Positions 23,510 to 33,819 of a stretch of DNA of 64,000 bases are shown piece after piece; within the stretch, counting starts at the first letter, position 1, and the number at the start of each line of letters is the position of its first letter. Both the position numbers and the translations under genes were made by a program. This DNA is from VRUE01 sp963702955 (GTDB lineage Bacteria > Actinomycetota > Thermoleophilia > Solirubrobacterales > 70-9): the NCBI GenBank assembly GCA_963702955.1, contig OY969774.1, positions 248,001 to 312,000 of the forward strand, in the 5' to 3' direction. The notes under the pieces are model-generated. The model did not search any database. It was not told the DNA's origin and worked only from the letters and a program-made list of their open reading frames with translations.

Positions 23510-25887
23510 CGCTTCTCGGCCTCGGGGTGCGACAGCGCCGAGGGCCACCAGAACTTATCGCCGACGGTCAGGGCGATGGCTGGCACTAGGACGCTGCGGA
23601 CGAGGAAGGTGTCGAGGAGGACGCCGAAGGCGACCACGAAGCCGAGCTCGGTGAGGAAGGTGAGGGGGAGGACGGCGAGGACCGAGAAGGTGCCGGCGAG
23701 GACGATGCCGGCGCTGGTGATGACCGCGCCGGTGACCGCCAGCGCCCGCAGGATCCCCTGCCGGGAGCCGTGCTCGATCGTCTCCTCGCGCGCTCGCGAG
23801 ATCAGGAAGATGTTGTAGTCGACCCCGAGCGCGACCAGGAAGACGAAGGCGAAGAGCGGCAGCGACGGTTCCGAGCCGGGGAAGTCGAAGACGAATTCGA
23901 AGACGAAGTAGCCGACCCCGAGCGCGGCGAGGAAGCTGAGGATCACGGTGCCGATCAGGATCAGCGGCGCCACCACCGCCCGCAGCAGGCCGATCAGAAT
24001 CAGCAGGACGACGACGAGGACCAGCGGCGGGATCGCCACCGAGTCCCAGCCGGCGGCGTCGCGGACGTCGAATTCGACCGCCGTCGGGCCGCCGATCAGG
24101 GTCTCGGGGGAGACCTCGTGCGCCGCCTTGCGGATCGGTTCGACCAGGTCGAAGGCGGCAGTCGAGTACGGCTCGATCCCCAGCGTCGCCTGGACGAGGA
24201 CCCCCGAGGACCCCTGGGTGACGGGCCCGGAGACCGCCTTGACGCCGTTGACCGCGGCCACCGCGCGCTGCACGGCCGGCACTTCGGCCGGACTCGGGAC
24301 GATCACGTCGGTCGGCGCCGTGGTGCCCGAGGGGAAGCTCCTGCTGAGCAGGTGCTGGCCTTCGACCGACTCGACTTCGTGCGTGTAGCCGTCTTCGCTG
24401 GTCAGTTCGGTCGAGAAGAAGAGGAAGCCGCCGCAGAAGACCAGCAGGACTCCGATCGAGCCGCCCATCACGCGGCGCGGCGAGACCGCGACCCGGTCGC
24501 CGACCCGTTTCCAGAAGCCGTGGGTGGCGTCGGAGGCGTGCTCGCGCCGGTAGCGGCGCAGCTCGTAGGGGCGGAACACCGCGCGGTCGAGCGGGCCGAC
24601 GAACAGCGAGGGGATGCGACCGCCGCTGAGCCGTCGCAGCAACCAGTTGAGCAGGACCAGCGGCAGCAGCACGAAGACGAGCAGGCCGGCCAGGACGACG
24701 CGGCCGAGCGCCCCGTAGCGCGAGCCGTCGACGATGTTGCGCTCGGCTCGGGCGGAGACCTCGCCGGGTTGCGGCGCCGTCTCGGGGGTGTTCGGGACGA
24801 ACGGCCAGAAGGCGCGGCGGCCGAAGATCGTCAGCAGCGCCGGCAGCAGGGTCAGCATCGAAAGCGCCGCGCAGAGGATCCCGATCGCGGCGATCGGGCC
24901 GAGGCCGGAGGTGCCGTTGACTTTGGCGACGGTGAGGCAGAGCAGCGCCGCGATCACCGTCGCCGCCGAGGCGAAGATCGCCGGCCCGGCCGAGCGCAGC
25001 GCCGCCCGCATCGCCTCGTGCCTGTCAACGGTCCGGTGCAGCTCCTCGCGGTAGCGGGCGACGAGCAGCAGCGCGTAGTCGGTGCCGGCGCCGAGCACCA
25101 GCACCGACATGATCGAGCTCGACTGGCCGTTGATCGTCGTCCCCAGCTCGGAGACCCCGTAGCCGATCGAGCGCGAGAGCGTCTCCGCGAACAGCACCGC
25201 GATCAGCGGGATGAAGAGGAACATCGGCGAGCGGTAGATGGCGATCAGGAGGAAGATCACGAGGCTGACTGCGGCCAGCAGCAGCGTTCCGTTGATCCCT
25301 TCGAAGACTTCGATCGCATCGGCCGAGAAGCCGGCGCCGCCGGTGATCTTCACCTCCAGGCCGCCGCCCGGATCGGAGACCTGTTCGCGCCAGTACTTGA
25401 CCGGGTTGAGGATCCGTTCGCCCTCGCCGTTGCCCTTGATGTAGGCGGTGACGATCGCCGCCTTGCCGTCCGGCGAGCGGACCGGGCCGACCCAGGGCGC
25501 GTAGCCCGGCGGCTGGCCGGGGACGGCGCGAGCCGGGGCGCCGGGGCCTTCGCCGTCGGCGATCACGCCGGGGAAGCGCCTGGCGTTCATCTTCGCGACG
25601 TCGGCGACGATCGTGCGGTCGTCGGCGCGGGTCAACCCGGACTCGCGCCTGAATACGACGACCGCCGGCGCCAGTTCGCCGCCCTGCAGCGATTTGGTCG
25701 CCTTCAGCGCCGCGGTCGATTCGGCGCTGCCCGGCAGGTAGGAGGTCGCCTCGTTGTTTTCGGCGTCTTCGAACTTGCCCGGCAGGTTGGCGGGGCCGGC
25801 GGCGACGAAGATGACCGCGAACCAGATCGCGAAGATGACCCACTTCGCTCGGCGGCCGGCGGCGAAGGTGAACATTGAGCCGCGCAC
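23506..25887 (-). CDS. MMPL-family RND transporter
   Basis: 793 residues from a GTG with AAGGA 7 nt upstream. The fold has two repeated halves, each with a large extracytoplasmic loop and a 5-6 helix bundle; family motifs include GAGTDYALLLVARYREEL in the first half and LGVDYNIFLISRAREE in the second, with SSSIMSVLVLGAG before the first. MMPL proteins export lipids or other hydrophobic molecules through the cytoplasmic membrane with proton drive. It lies 13 bp after the YyaL-like gene on the same strand, so they form an operon. Substrate is unknown. Confidence 0.93.
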   Translation of the reverse strand: MRGSMFTFAAGRRAKWVIFAIWFAVIFVAAGPANLPGKFEDAENNEATSYLPGSAESTAALKATKSLQGGELAPAVVVFRRESGLTRADDRTIVADVAKMNARRFPGVIADGEGPGAPARAVPGQPPGYAPWVGPVRSPDGKAAIVTAYIKGNGEGERILNPVKYWREQVSDPGGGLEVKITGGAGFSADAIEVFEGINGTLLLAAVSLVIFLLIAIYRSPMFLFIPLIAVLFAETLSRSIGYGVSELGTTINGQSSSIMSVLVLGAGTDYALLLVARYREELHRTVDRHEAMRAALRSAGPAIFASAATVIAALLCLTVAKVNGTSGLGPIAAIGILCAALSMLTLLPALLTIFGRRAFWPFVPNTPETAPQPGEVSARAERNIVDGSRYGALGRVVLAGLLVFVLLPLVLLNWLLRRLSGGRIPSLFVGPLDRAVFRPYELRRYRREHASDATHGFWKRVGDRVAVSPRRVMGGSIGVLLVFCGGFLFFSTELTSEDGYTHEVESVEGQHLLSRSFPSGTTAPTDVIVPSPAEVPAVQRAVAAVNGVKAVSGPVTQGSSGVLVQATLGIEPYSTAAFDLVEPIRKAAHEVSPETLIGGPTAVEFDVRDAAGWDSVAIPPLVLVVVLLILIGLLRAVVAPLILIGTVILSFLAALGVGYFVFEFVFDFPGSEPSLPLFAFVFLVALGVDYNIFLISRAREETIEHGSRQGILRALAVTGAVITSAGIVLAGTFSVLAVLPLTFLTELGFVVAFGVLLDTFLVRSVLVPAIALTVGDKFWWPSALSHPEAEKR

Positions 25888-25900
25888 GGCGGCATCCTTA

Positions 25901-27868
<1,968 letters not shown>

Positions 27869-27880
27869 CGAGCCCACACT

Positions 27881-27921
27881 ACCCCTGGAGCCTGGAGGCC
27901 AAATTTTTGGCATCCAGGGGT
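27881..27921. promoter_or_regulatory. Nested inverted repeat upstream of the YyaL-like gene
   Basis: An outer perfect 9-bp repeat, ACCCCTGGA (27881-27889) and TCCAGGGGT (27913-27921), encloses an inner perfect repeat GCCAAA (27898-27903) and TTTGGC (27906-27911). It starts 12 bp from the YyaL-like ATG, in the region shared with the divergent GGDEF-EAL gene. It may be an mRNA leader hairpin or an operator. Confidence 0.45.
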
Positions 27922-28016
27922 CGCCGAAACTAGGTCGTAATGCCGGAATCGGCACCGGCCGATAGCTTGGCGAGCATCGGTCGGACTACATTCCATAGGT
28001 GGCGAGAGGACGGCTG

Positions 28017-29408
28017 ATGACGCAGAGCGAACCGGCGATCGAGGCCGTGCTGAAAAAGCTGGACGAGGGCGACCGCGAAGTCGTCCTGGCGGCGCTTGAA
28101 CGCGCCGATCGGACCGAGGCCGAGTTGCGCTATCTGGCCGACCACGACTCGCTGACCGGCCTGCTCGATCGCCGGCGCTTCCGCGCCGAGCTCGACCAGT
28201 ACGCCTCGTTCACCGCTCGCTACGGCGGTCAGGGTGCGGTGATGATCGTCGACATCGACGGCCTCAAGGCGATCAACGACCTGCATGGTCACCATGCCGG
28301 CGACAACCTGATCCGCCAGGTGGCGGCGACGATGCGCGAACGGGTGCGCGCCACCGACCTCGTCGCCCGGCTCTCGGGAGACGAGTTCGCGATCCTGATG
28401 CCGCAGACCGACACCCCGGGCGCCCTGCAGCTGGGCGAAGACCTGCGCGCCCAGGTGGCGGAGACCGCCCGCCCGGCCCCCGAGGCCGAGGCGGCGACGA
28501 TCAGCGTCGGGATCACCATGTTCGGCGGCGGCGGCGACACCGGCGCCGAGACGGTGCTGGTCGCCGCCGACCAGGCGATGTACCGGGCGAAGGAGGGGGG
28601 CCGCAACCAGATCGCCCTCTTCCGCGATCCCGACGAGCCCCAGCGCGACCCGGCGCGCCGGCAGACGACCGTGGCGCGGATCCGCGACGCGCTGACCGGG
28701 GATCGCCTCAGCCTCCAGACCCAGCCGATCCGCAGCCTCGCCTCGGGCGGGATCGAGCGCTACGAGCTGCTGCTGCGGATGACCAGCGAAGAGGGCGAGT
28801 TGCTGCCGGCCGCCTCGTTCATCGAGGCCGCCGAGCGCTCGGGGATGATCCAGGAGCTCGACCGCTGGGTCGTCTCGCGCGCCCTCGAGCTGCTCGCCGA
28901 GCGCGACCGCCAGGGTGCCCCGCTCTCCCTCCACGTCAACATCTCCGGCGCTTCGCTGACCGACGTCTCGGTGCTCGAGTTCATCGAGCGGCGCCTCGAC
29001 GAAGGCGGCGTCGATCCCTCCCACTGCACCTTCGAGATCACCGAGACGGCGGACATCTACGACTACGACCAGGCCGCCGGCTTCGCCGACCGCCTCACCG
29101 ACTTCGGCTGCCAGGTGGCGATCGACGACTACGGCGCCGGCTTCGGGCCCTTCCACTACCTGAAGCGGATTCCCTTCGACCTGATCAAGATCGACGGCTC
29201 CTTCGTCGAGGACATGCCGCGCAGCGATGCCGACCAGCTGACCGTCAAAGCGATCGTCCAGATCGCCCGCGGGCTCGGCAAGACGACGATCGCCGAGTAC
29301 GTCCAGGACGACAAGACGACCGAGATGCTGCGCGAGTACGGGGTCGACATGGCACAGGGCTACCACCTCGGCCGCCCGGTCAACCTGGCCGAGGCCTTCC
29401 CGGTCTAG
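28017..29408 (+). CDS. GGDEF-EAL cyclic di-GMP turnover protein
   Basis: 463 residues. AGAGGA ends 6 nt before the ATG at 28017, so this start is preferred over the GTG at 27999. A short helical N-terminus leads into a GGDEF domain (about 45-210) with DHDSLTGLLDRR, VDIDGLKAINDLHGH and the active-site variant RLSGDEF. The EAL domain (about 225-463) keeps the key acidic and metal residues in altered motifs: YELLLRM in place of EAL, NISG, FEITET, IDDYGAGF, DLIKIDGSF and IAEYV. Both synthesis and hydrolysis of c-di-GMP are possible. No sensor domain or membrane helix is seen. Confidence 0.92.
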   Translation: MTQSEPAIEAVLKKLDEGDREVVLAALERADRTEAELRYLADHDSLTGLLDRRRFRAELDQYASFTARYGGQGAVMIVDIDGLKAINDLHGHHAGDNLIRQVAATMRERVRATDLVARLSGDEFAILMPQTDTPGALQLGEDLRAQVAETARPAPEAEAATISVGITMFGGGGDTGAETVLVAADQAMYRAKEGGRNQIALFRDPDEPQRDPARRQTTVARIRDALTGDRLSLQTQPIRSLASGGIERYELLLRMTSEEGELLPAASFIEAAERSGMIQELDRWVVSRALELLAERDRQGAPLSLHVNISGASLTDVSVLEFIERRLDEGGVDPSHCTFEITETADIYDYDQAAGFADRLTDFGCQVAIDDYGAGFGPFHYLKRIPFDLIKIDGSFVEDMPRSDADQLTVKAIVQIARGLGKTTIAEYVQDDKTTEMLREYGVDMAQGYHLGRPVNLAEAFPV

Positions 29409-29414
29409 GCGGTC

Positions 29415-30848
29415 CTACCCCCGCAGCTCGGCCCGCTTCACCTTGCCGCTCGACGTCTTCGGCAGCTCCGCGGCGAACTCGACGATGCGGGGGAACTTGT
29501 AGGGCGCGGTCTCGCGCTTGCAGTGCTCCTGCAGCTCGCGGGCCAGCTCCTCGCCCGGCTCGCGGTCGCGCGGGACGACGATCGCCCGCACCACCGAGCC
29601 GCGCTCGGGGTCGGGGGCGGCGACCGCGGCCGCCTCGGCGACGGCGGGATGGGAGAGCAGTGCCGACTCGACCTCGACCGGGCCGATCCGGTAGCCGGCG
29701 GAGACGATGATGTCGTCGTCGCGCCCCTCGAAGAAGAGGTGCCCGCCCTCTTCGCGGACCAGGTCGCCGGTCGGCCACCACTCACCCTCGAAGCGCTCGC
29801 CGTCGAGGTAGCCGGAGAAGAAGGTGGGGGAGGAGGCGGCGCGCAGCTGCAGCTCCCCCGCCTCGATCCGCACCTCGATCCCCGGCAGCGGCCGGCCCAT
29901 CGAGCCGGGGACGACCGGTTCGCCGGCGAGGTTGCCGCTGATGTGGCCGGTCTCGGTCTGGCCGTAGCCGTCGGCCGGCTCGGTGCCCATCGCCTGGCCG
30001 AAGGCGGCGATCGTCTCCGCCTCCAGCGCCTCGCCGGCCGAGACCATGCGGCGCAGGGCGGGGAGCGGGCGCAGGGCGGTCCGCTTGGCGAGCATCCGGT
30101 ACTCGGTCGGTGCCTGGCAGAGCACGTTGACGCCGAGCGCCTCGGCGAGGTCGAGTCGCTCGGCCGGCTCGAAGCGGCCCTCGTGGATCGTGGCCGCAGC
30201 GCCGGTCAGCCAGGGGGCGAGAAAGACGTTGCGGGCCGACTTCGACCAGCCCGGCGCGGTCGTGCACCAGACCAGCTCGCCGGGACGCGAGCCGAGCCAG
30301 TGCTCAGCCTGGGCCCGCTGCCCGCCCAGGTAGCGGTAGGAGTGGACGACGCCGCGCGGCTCGCCGGTGGTGCCGGAGGTGAAGACGATCAGCGCCGGGT
30401 CCTCGGCGTCCATCCGCTCGACCGGCGCCGGCGTCTCCTGCGGGCGGTCCTCGTCGAGGGTCTCCGCGACCTCGGCCAGGGTCATCGCCGCGACCTCGTC
30501 CGGGATCTCGTCGAGCAGATCCTCCTCGACGACGCAGAGGGCCGGCGCGGCGGCGCTCGCCCGCAGCTCCATGTCGTGGCGGCGCAGCTGCGGGTTGCAG
30601 GGCAGCGCCACCGCGCCCATCCGCCAGCAGGCGAGCAGCGTCAGCGCCCACTCGATCCGGTTGCCGACCAGGGTCATCACCACGTCGCCGCGCCGCACCC
30701 CACGCGCCGCGAAGGCTCCCGAGAGGCTCCCGGAGCGGGCGATCAGCTCGCCGAAGTGCCAGTCGCGCCGGGCACCCGCGGCGTCAACCGCGACGATCCC
30801 CAGCCGCGAGGCCGGCGATCGCTCCATCACGTCCTCGACGAAGTTCAC
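29415..30848 (-). CDS. Acyl-CoA synthetase, AMP-binding family
   Basis: 477 residues, somewhat short for the family. The P-loop-like motif IVFTSGTTGEPRGVVHS, the A5 motif DGYGQTETGHI, the A7 motif WWPTGDLV, the hinge GRDDDIIVSAGYRIGPVEVE, and the C-terminal catalytic Lys in PKTSSGKVKRAEL are all present. It resembles medium-chain/acetoacetyl-type ligases that activate a carboxylic acid with ATP and then CoA. It converges on the GGDEF-EAL gene (6-bp gap). A long inverted repeat separates it from the upstream MMPL gene, so it is probably not in that operon. Confidence 0.92.
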   Translation of the reverse strand: MNFVEDVMERSPASRLGIVAVDAAGARRDWHFGELIARSGSLSGAFAARGVRRGDVVMTLVGNRIEWALTLLACWRMGAVALPCNPQLRRHDMELRASAAAPALCVVEEDLLDEIPDEVAAMTLAEVAETLDEDRPQETPAPVERMDAEDPALIVFTSGTTGEPRGVVHSYRYLGGQRAQAEHWLGSRPGELVWCTTAPGWSKSARNVFLAPWLTGAAATIHEGRFEPAERLDLAEALGVNVLCQAPTEYRMLAKRTALRPLPALRRMVSAGEALEAETIAAFGQAMGTEPADGYGQTETGHISGNLAGEPVVPGSMGRPLPGIEVRIEAGELQLRAASSPTFFSGYLDGERFEGEWWPTGDLVREEGGHLFFEGRDDDIIVSAGYRIGPVEVESALLSHPAVAEAAAVAAPDPERGSVVRAIVVPRDREPGEELARELQEHCKRETAPYKFPRIVEFAAELPKTSSGKVKRAELRG

Positions 30849-30874
30849 GCGCGCCAGTCTGCCACCCGCGAAAG

Positions 30875-30926
30875 GGACGTGCCGGTGATTGACCGCCCAA
30901 TATGGTGGTCGATCACCGGCACGTCC
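30875..30926 (-). repeat. Long inverted repeat (20-bp arms) between MMPL and acyl-CoA synthetase genes
   Basis: GGACGTGCCGGTGATTGACC (30875-30894) and GGTCGATCACCGGCACGTCC (30907-30926) are inverted copies with one mismatch; the arms can be extended 3 bp inward with one G-T pair. It lies 14 bp after the MMPL stop and 27 bp before the acyl-CoA synthetase start, on the transcript of both. A terminator is likely; the length and near-perfect arms would also fit a dispersed repeat. Confidence 0.6.
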
Positions 30927-30939
30927 GGGTGCGGGCGGG

Positions 30940-33069
30940 TCAGGACTCGGAGAGGCGGAGGCGCAGGTAGATGCGGCGAAGGGGGGCGGGGGCCCACCAG
31001 TTCCACTCGCCCAGCAGGCGCATCAGCGAGGGGACGAGGAGGGCGCGGACGATCGTCGCGTCGATCATCACCCCGAACGCCATCCCGATCGCGATCTGCT
31101 TGACGAAGAAGACGCTGCTGACGCTGAAGGCGAGGAAGACGAGGGCGATCGCCAGCGCCGCGGCGGTGATCACCCGGCCGGTGCGGGCGATCCCGGTGGC
31201 GACGGCCTCCTCGTTGCTGTCGCCGAGGTCGTGCCGCTCCTTGATCCGCGCCATCACCAGCACCGCGTAGTCGGTCGCGAGGCCGAAGATCACGGCGAAG
31301 AGGAAGACCAGGCTGGTCACCTCGATCGCCGCCGGGCCGCTGTAGCCGAGCGGGCCGTCGAGCCAGCCCGCCTGGAAGGCGAGGACGAGGATGCCGAGCG
31401 TCGCGCCCAGGGTGAGCGAGTTCATCAGCAGCGTCTTCACCGGCAGCAGCACCGAGCCGGTCAGCAGGAAGAGCAGGATCAGGGTGGTCAGGGCGATGAT
31501 CCCGACGACCAGCGGGGCGTGGTCGATCAGGCTCTGCTTCTGGTCGATGAAGCCGGCGGTGTTGCCGGAGACGAGCGTGGTCGCCGCGCCCGGCGGGGGG
31601 AGGTCGCGGATCGCCCGCACCGAGTCCTGGGCGCCGCTGTGGAGGGCCGGTTCGTCGAGGCCGAAGTTGGCGAAGGCGACCCGACCGGATGCGCGAGCGA
31701 AGGGGCTGCCGTGCACGACTCCGCCGACCGCTTCGATCCGCTTCCGGTAGGCAGCCAGCTGGGCGCCGCCGGCGCGCCCGGCGACCGTCACGGTCACCGC
31801 CTCGGTGACGTTGCGCGGGTAGTGCGCTTCGAGGTATTTGTAGGCCTTGTAGGCGGGCGCGCCGGTCGGCACCGCTTCGGCGCTCGGCCCGGTCAGCGTC
31901 GTCCACAGCAGCGGCGCCGCGGCCGCCAGCAACAGCGCCGAGCTGGCCAGCGCGACGGCGACCGGTCTCCGCATCACGCCGCGGGCCAGCCGGTACCAAC
32001 CGTCGGAGGTGTCCGAGACGGCGGGGCCGCGACGGATCGAGAGCGCGTCGATCCGCGTGCCGAGCAGGGCCAGCATCGAGGGGACGACGAGGATCGCGAT
32101 CACCGACGAGAGCACCGCCACGGAGGCGCCCGCGACGGCCATCGAGTAGAGGAAGCGCTGCGGCATGAAGACCAGCGCCGCCATCGCCGCGGCGACGGTG
32201 AAGCCGGAGAAGACCGCGGTTCGCCCCGCCGTCTGAACGGTGCGGCGGTGCGCCTCCCGCGACGCACCGCCGCGCCCTATCTCCTCGCGATATCGCGAGA
32301 CCAGAAGCAACGCGTAGTCGACCGCCAGCCCGAGACTGAGCCCGGTGGCGATGTTGAGCGCGAAGATCGAGGTGTCGACGAAGGTCGACATGATCCGCAG
32401 GACCAGCAGCGTGCCGACGATCGAGACGCCGCCGATCAGCAGCGGGATCCCCGCCGCGACGACGCCGCGGAAGACGAACAGCAGCAGCAGGGCGACCAGC
32501 GGGAAGGCGATCAGCTCGGCCTTGGTCAGGTCTTCGCGGGTCTGGTCGTTGGTCTGGTTGAAGCCGGCCGCGAAGCCGCCCATCGAGACGTCGAGCGGGC
32601 TCGAGGCGATCAGCGGTTCGACCTCTTCGGATGCGATGCCCCCCTTGTCCTCGATGTCTTCGACCGAGAGGTAGCCGGCGATCACCAGCGATTCGCCGTC
32701 GCGGGCGATCAGCCCGGCGCCGGCACGGGGGTCGCTCAGCGGATCGACCACGTGGCCGACGTACTGGACCTTTTCCATCCCACGGCTGAGCCGGCCCACC
32801 TCGCGGCGCACCGAGGGGCTGCGCAGGTCGAGCGGGCCGCCGCCGGGGGCGCGGACGACCAGCAGGATCGCCGGGTTCGGGTTGTAGCCGAGCGCCTTGT
32901 CGAGCAGCGCCGTCGCCCGCTCGCTCTGCGACGCCGAGTCGGTGAAGCCGGCCGCCTTGAGGTGGTGTTCGACGTTGTGGCCGATCGCCACGGCGAGGAT
33001 CGCGAAGACCCCGACGGCGGCGAGAACGCGCTTCGGGTGCTTCCAGGTGAGGTCGGCGATCCGGGTCAC
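30940..33069 (-). CDS. MMPL-family RND transporter, HxlR-linked
   Basis: 709 residues from a GTG. Two MMPL halves are seen: ALNIATGLSLGLAVDYALLLVSRYREEI in the first and FAVIFGLATDYAVLVMARIKERHD in the second, each followed by a helix bundle, with large extracytoplasmic loops between. It is about 60% arranged like the other MMPL in this window but is not a recent copy. The start is 69 bp from the divergent HxlR-type regulator, with a perfect palindrome between them, so it is probably the regulated efflux target. Confidence 0.93.
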   Translation of the reverse strand: MTRIADLTWKHPKRVLAAVGVFAILAVAIGHNVEHHLKAAGFTDSASQSERATALLDKALGYNPNPAILLVVRAPGGGPLDLRSPSVRREVGRLSRGMEKVQYVGHVVDPLSDPRAGAGLIARDGESLVIAGYLSVEDIEDKGGIASEEVEPLIASSPLDVSMGGFAAGFNQTNDQTREDLTKAELIAFPLVALLLLFVFRGVVAAGIPLLIGGVSIVGTLLVLRIMSTFVDTSIFALNIATGLSLGLAVDYALLLVSRYREEIGRGGASREAHRRTVQTAGRTAVFSGFTVAAAMAALVFMPQRFLYSMAVAGASVAVLSSVIAILVVPSMLALLGTRIDALSIRRGPAVSDTSDGWYRLARGVMRRPVAVALASSALLLAAAAPLLWTTLTGPSAEAVPTGAPAYKAYKYLEAHYPRNVTEAVTVTVAGRAGGAQLAAYRKRIEAVGGVVHGSPFARASGRVAFANFGLDEPALHSGAQDSVRAIRDLPPPGAATTLVSGNTAGFIDQKQSLIDHAPLVVGIIALTTLILLFLLTGSVLLPVKTLLMNSLTLGATLGILVLAFQAGWLDGPLGYSGPAAIEVTSLVFLFAVIFGLATDYAVLVMARIKERHDLGDSNEEAVATGIARTGRVITAAALAIALVFLAFSVSSVFFVKQIAIGMAFGVMIDATIVRALLVPSLMRLLGEWNWWAPAPLRRIYLRLRLSES

Positions 33070-33087
33070 CGGCGCGCACCCTACCAG

Positions 33088-33111
33088 ATTTCAAAGTGAA
33101 GACTTTGAAAT
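33088..33111. promoter_or_regulatory. Palindromic operator between MMPL and HxlR genes
   Basis: A perfect 10-bp inverted repeat, ATTTCAAAGT (33088-33097) and ACTTTGAAAT (33102-33111), with a 4-bp spacer, in a short AT-rich gap of an otherwise GC-rich region. It is 19 bp from the MMPL start and 27 bp from the HxlR start. Its symmetry and central position make it the probable binding site of the HxlR regulator controlling both genes. Confidence 0.75.
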
Positions 33112-33138
33112 ACAAATTAAGGCTGGTACCATCGAGGC

Positions 33139-33819
33139 ATGCCGCAGCGCGAATACGACCAGTCGTGCAGTCTCGCCTGCGCGCTCGATCGGATCGGCGA
33201 GCGCTGGTCGCTGCTGATCGTGCGCGAGCTGTCGCTCGGGCCGCTGCGCTTCTCCGACCTTGCCCGCTCGGTGGGGGGCGCGCCCACCGACGTCCTCACC
33301 AAGCGGCTTCGCGACCTCGAGCGGCACGGAATCGTCCACCGCCGCGAGCTCGAAGCGCCCGCCTCGGGGACGGCCTACGAGCTGACCGAGTTGGGTCGCG
33401 GTCTCGAGCGGCCGATGCTCGAGCTCGGGCGCTGGGGACTGCATTTCGAGCAGGTTGCCGACATCGCCGGCCTCGCTCCGACCTCGCTCGCGAACGCGAT
33501 GCGCGTGATCCTCCACCCGCCGGCCGACGCGGAGCTGACCGTCGGCCTGCGCAGCGGCGGGCGCTCCTACCGGCTGCGGATCGAAGGAGGCTGGATCGAA
33601 GCTGCCCGTGGAGAGGCCACGGACGCCGACGTCACCCTGGCCGGCGAACCCGCGGACGTGCTGGTCGCTCTCGCCGCCCCCGGGGCGGGTGGGCAGGGCG
33701 TCGAAGTCGAGGGCGACCGGGCGGCGCTAGAGTCGCTTCGGAAGATGGTGGTGCTGCCCGACGACCTGCTCGAGGCGGCGCTCGCCGAGCTGAAGGGCGC
33801 CGCTACGGCGACTGCCTAA
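33139..33819 (+). CDS. HxlR-family transcriptional regulator with C-terminal SCP2-like domain
   Basis: 226 residues, about twice a simple HxlR protein. Residues 1-110 form the winged helix: YDQSCSLACALDRIGERWSLLIVRELSLGPLRFSDL, DVLTKRLRDLERHGIVHRR and YELTELGRGLE, with Cys residues near the N-terminus. Residues about 125-226 resemble an SCP2 lipid-binding domain (AELTVGLRSGGRSYRLRIEGG, DADVTLAGEPADVLVALA). A hydrophobic ligand could be sensed there and relieve repression of the adjacent MMPL exporter; that is inference. The TAA overlaps the stop of the convergent giant gene in CTAA (33816-33819). Confidence 0.9.
   Translation: MPQREYDQSCSLACALDRIGERWSLLIVRELSLGPLRFSDLARSVGGAPTDVLTKRLRDLERHGIVHRRELEAPASGTAYELTELGRGLERPMLELGRWGLHFEQVADIAGLAPTSLANAMRVILHPPADAELTVGLRSGGRSYRLRIEGGWIEAARGEATDADVTLAGEPADVLVALAAPGAGGQGVEVEGDRAALESLRKMVVLPDDLLEAALAELKGAATATA

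Noticed and set aside
23770..25878. 702-codon plus-strand ORF
   Set aside because: Antisense to the MMPL transporter, made of Asp/Arg/Glu-rich low-complexity sequence with no homology pattern.
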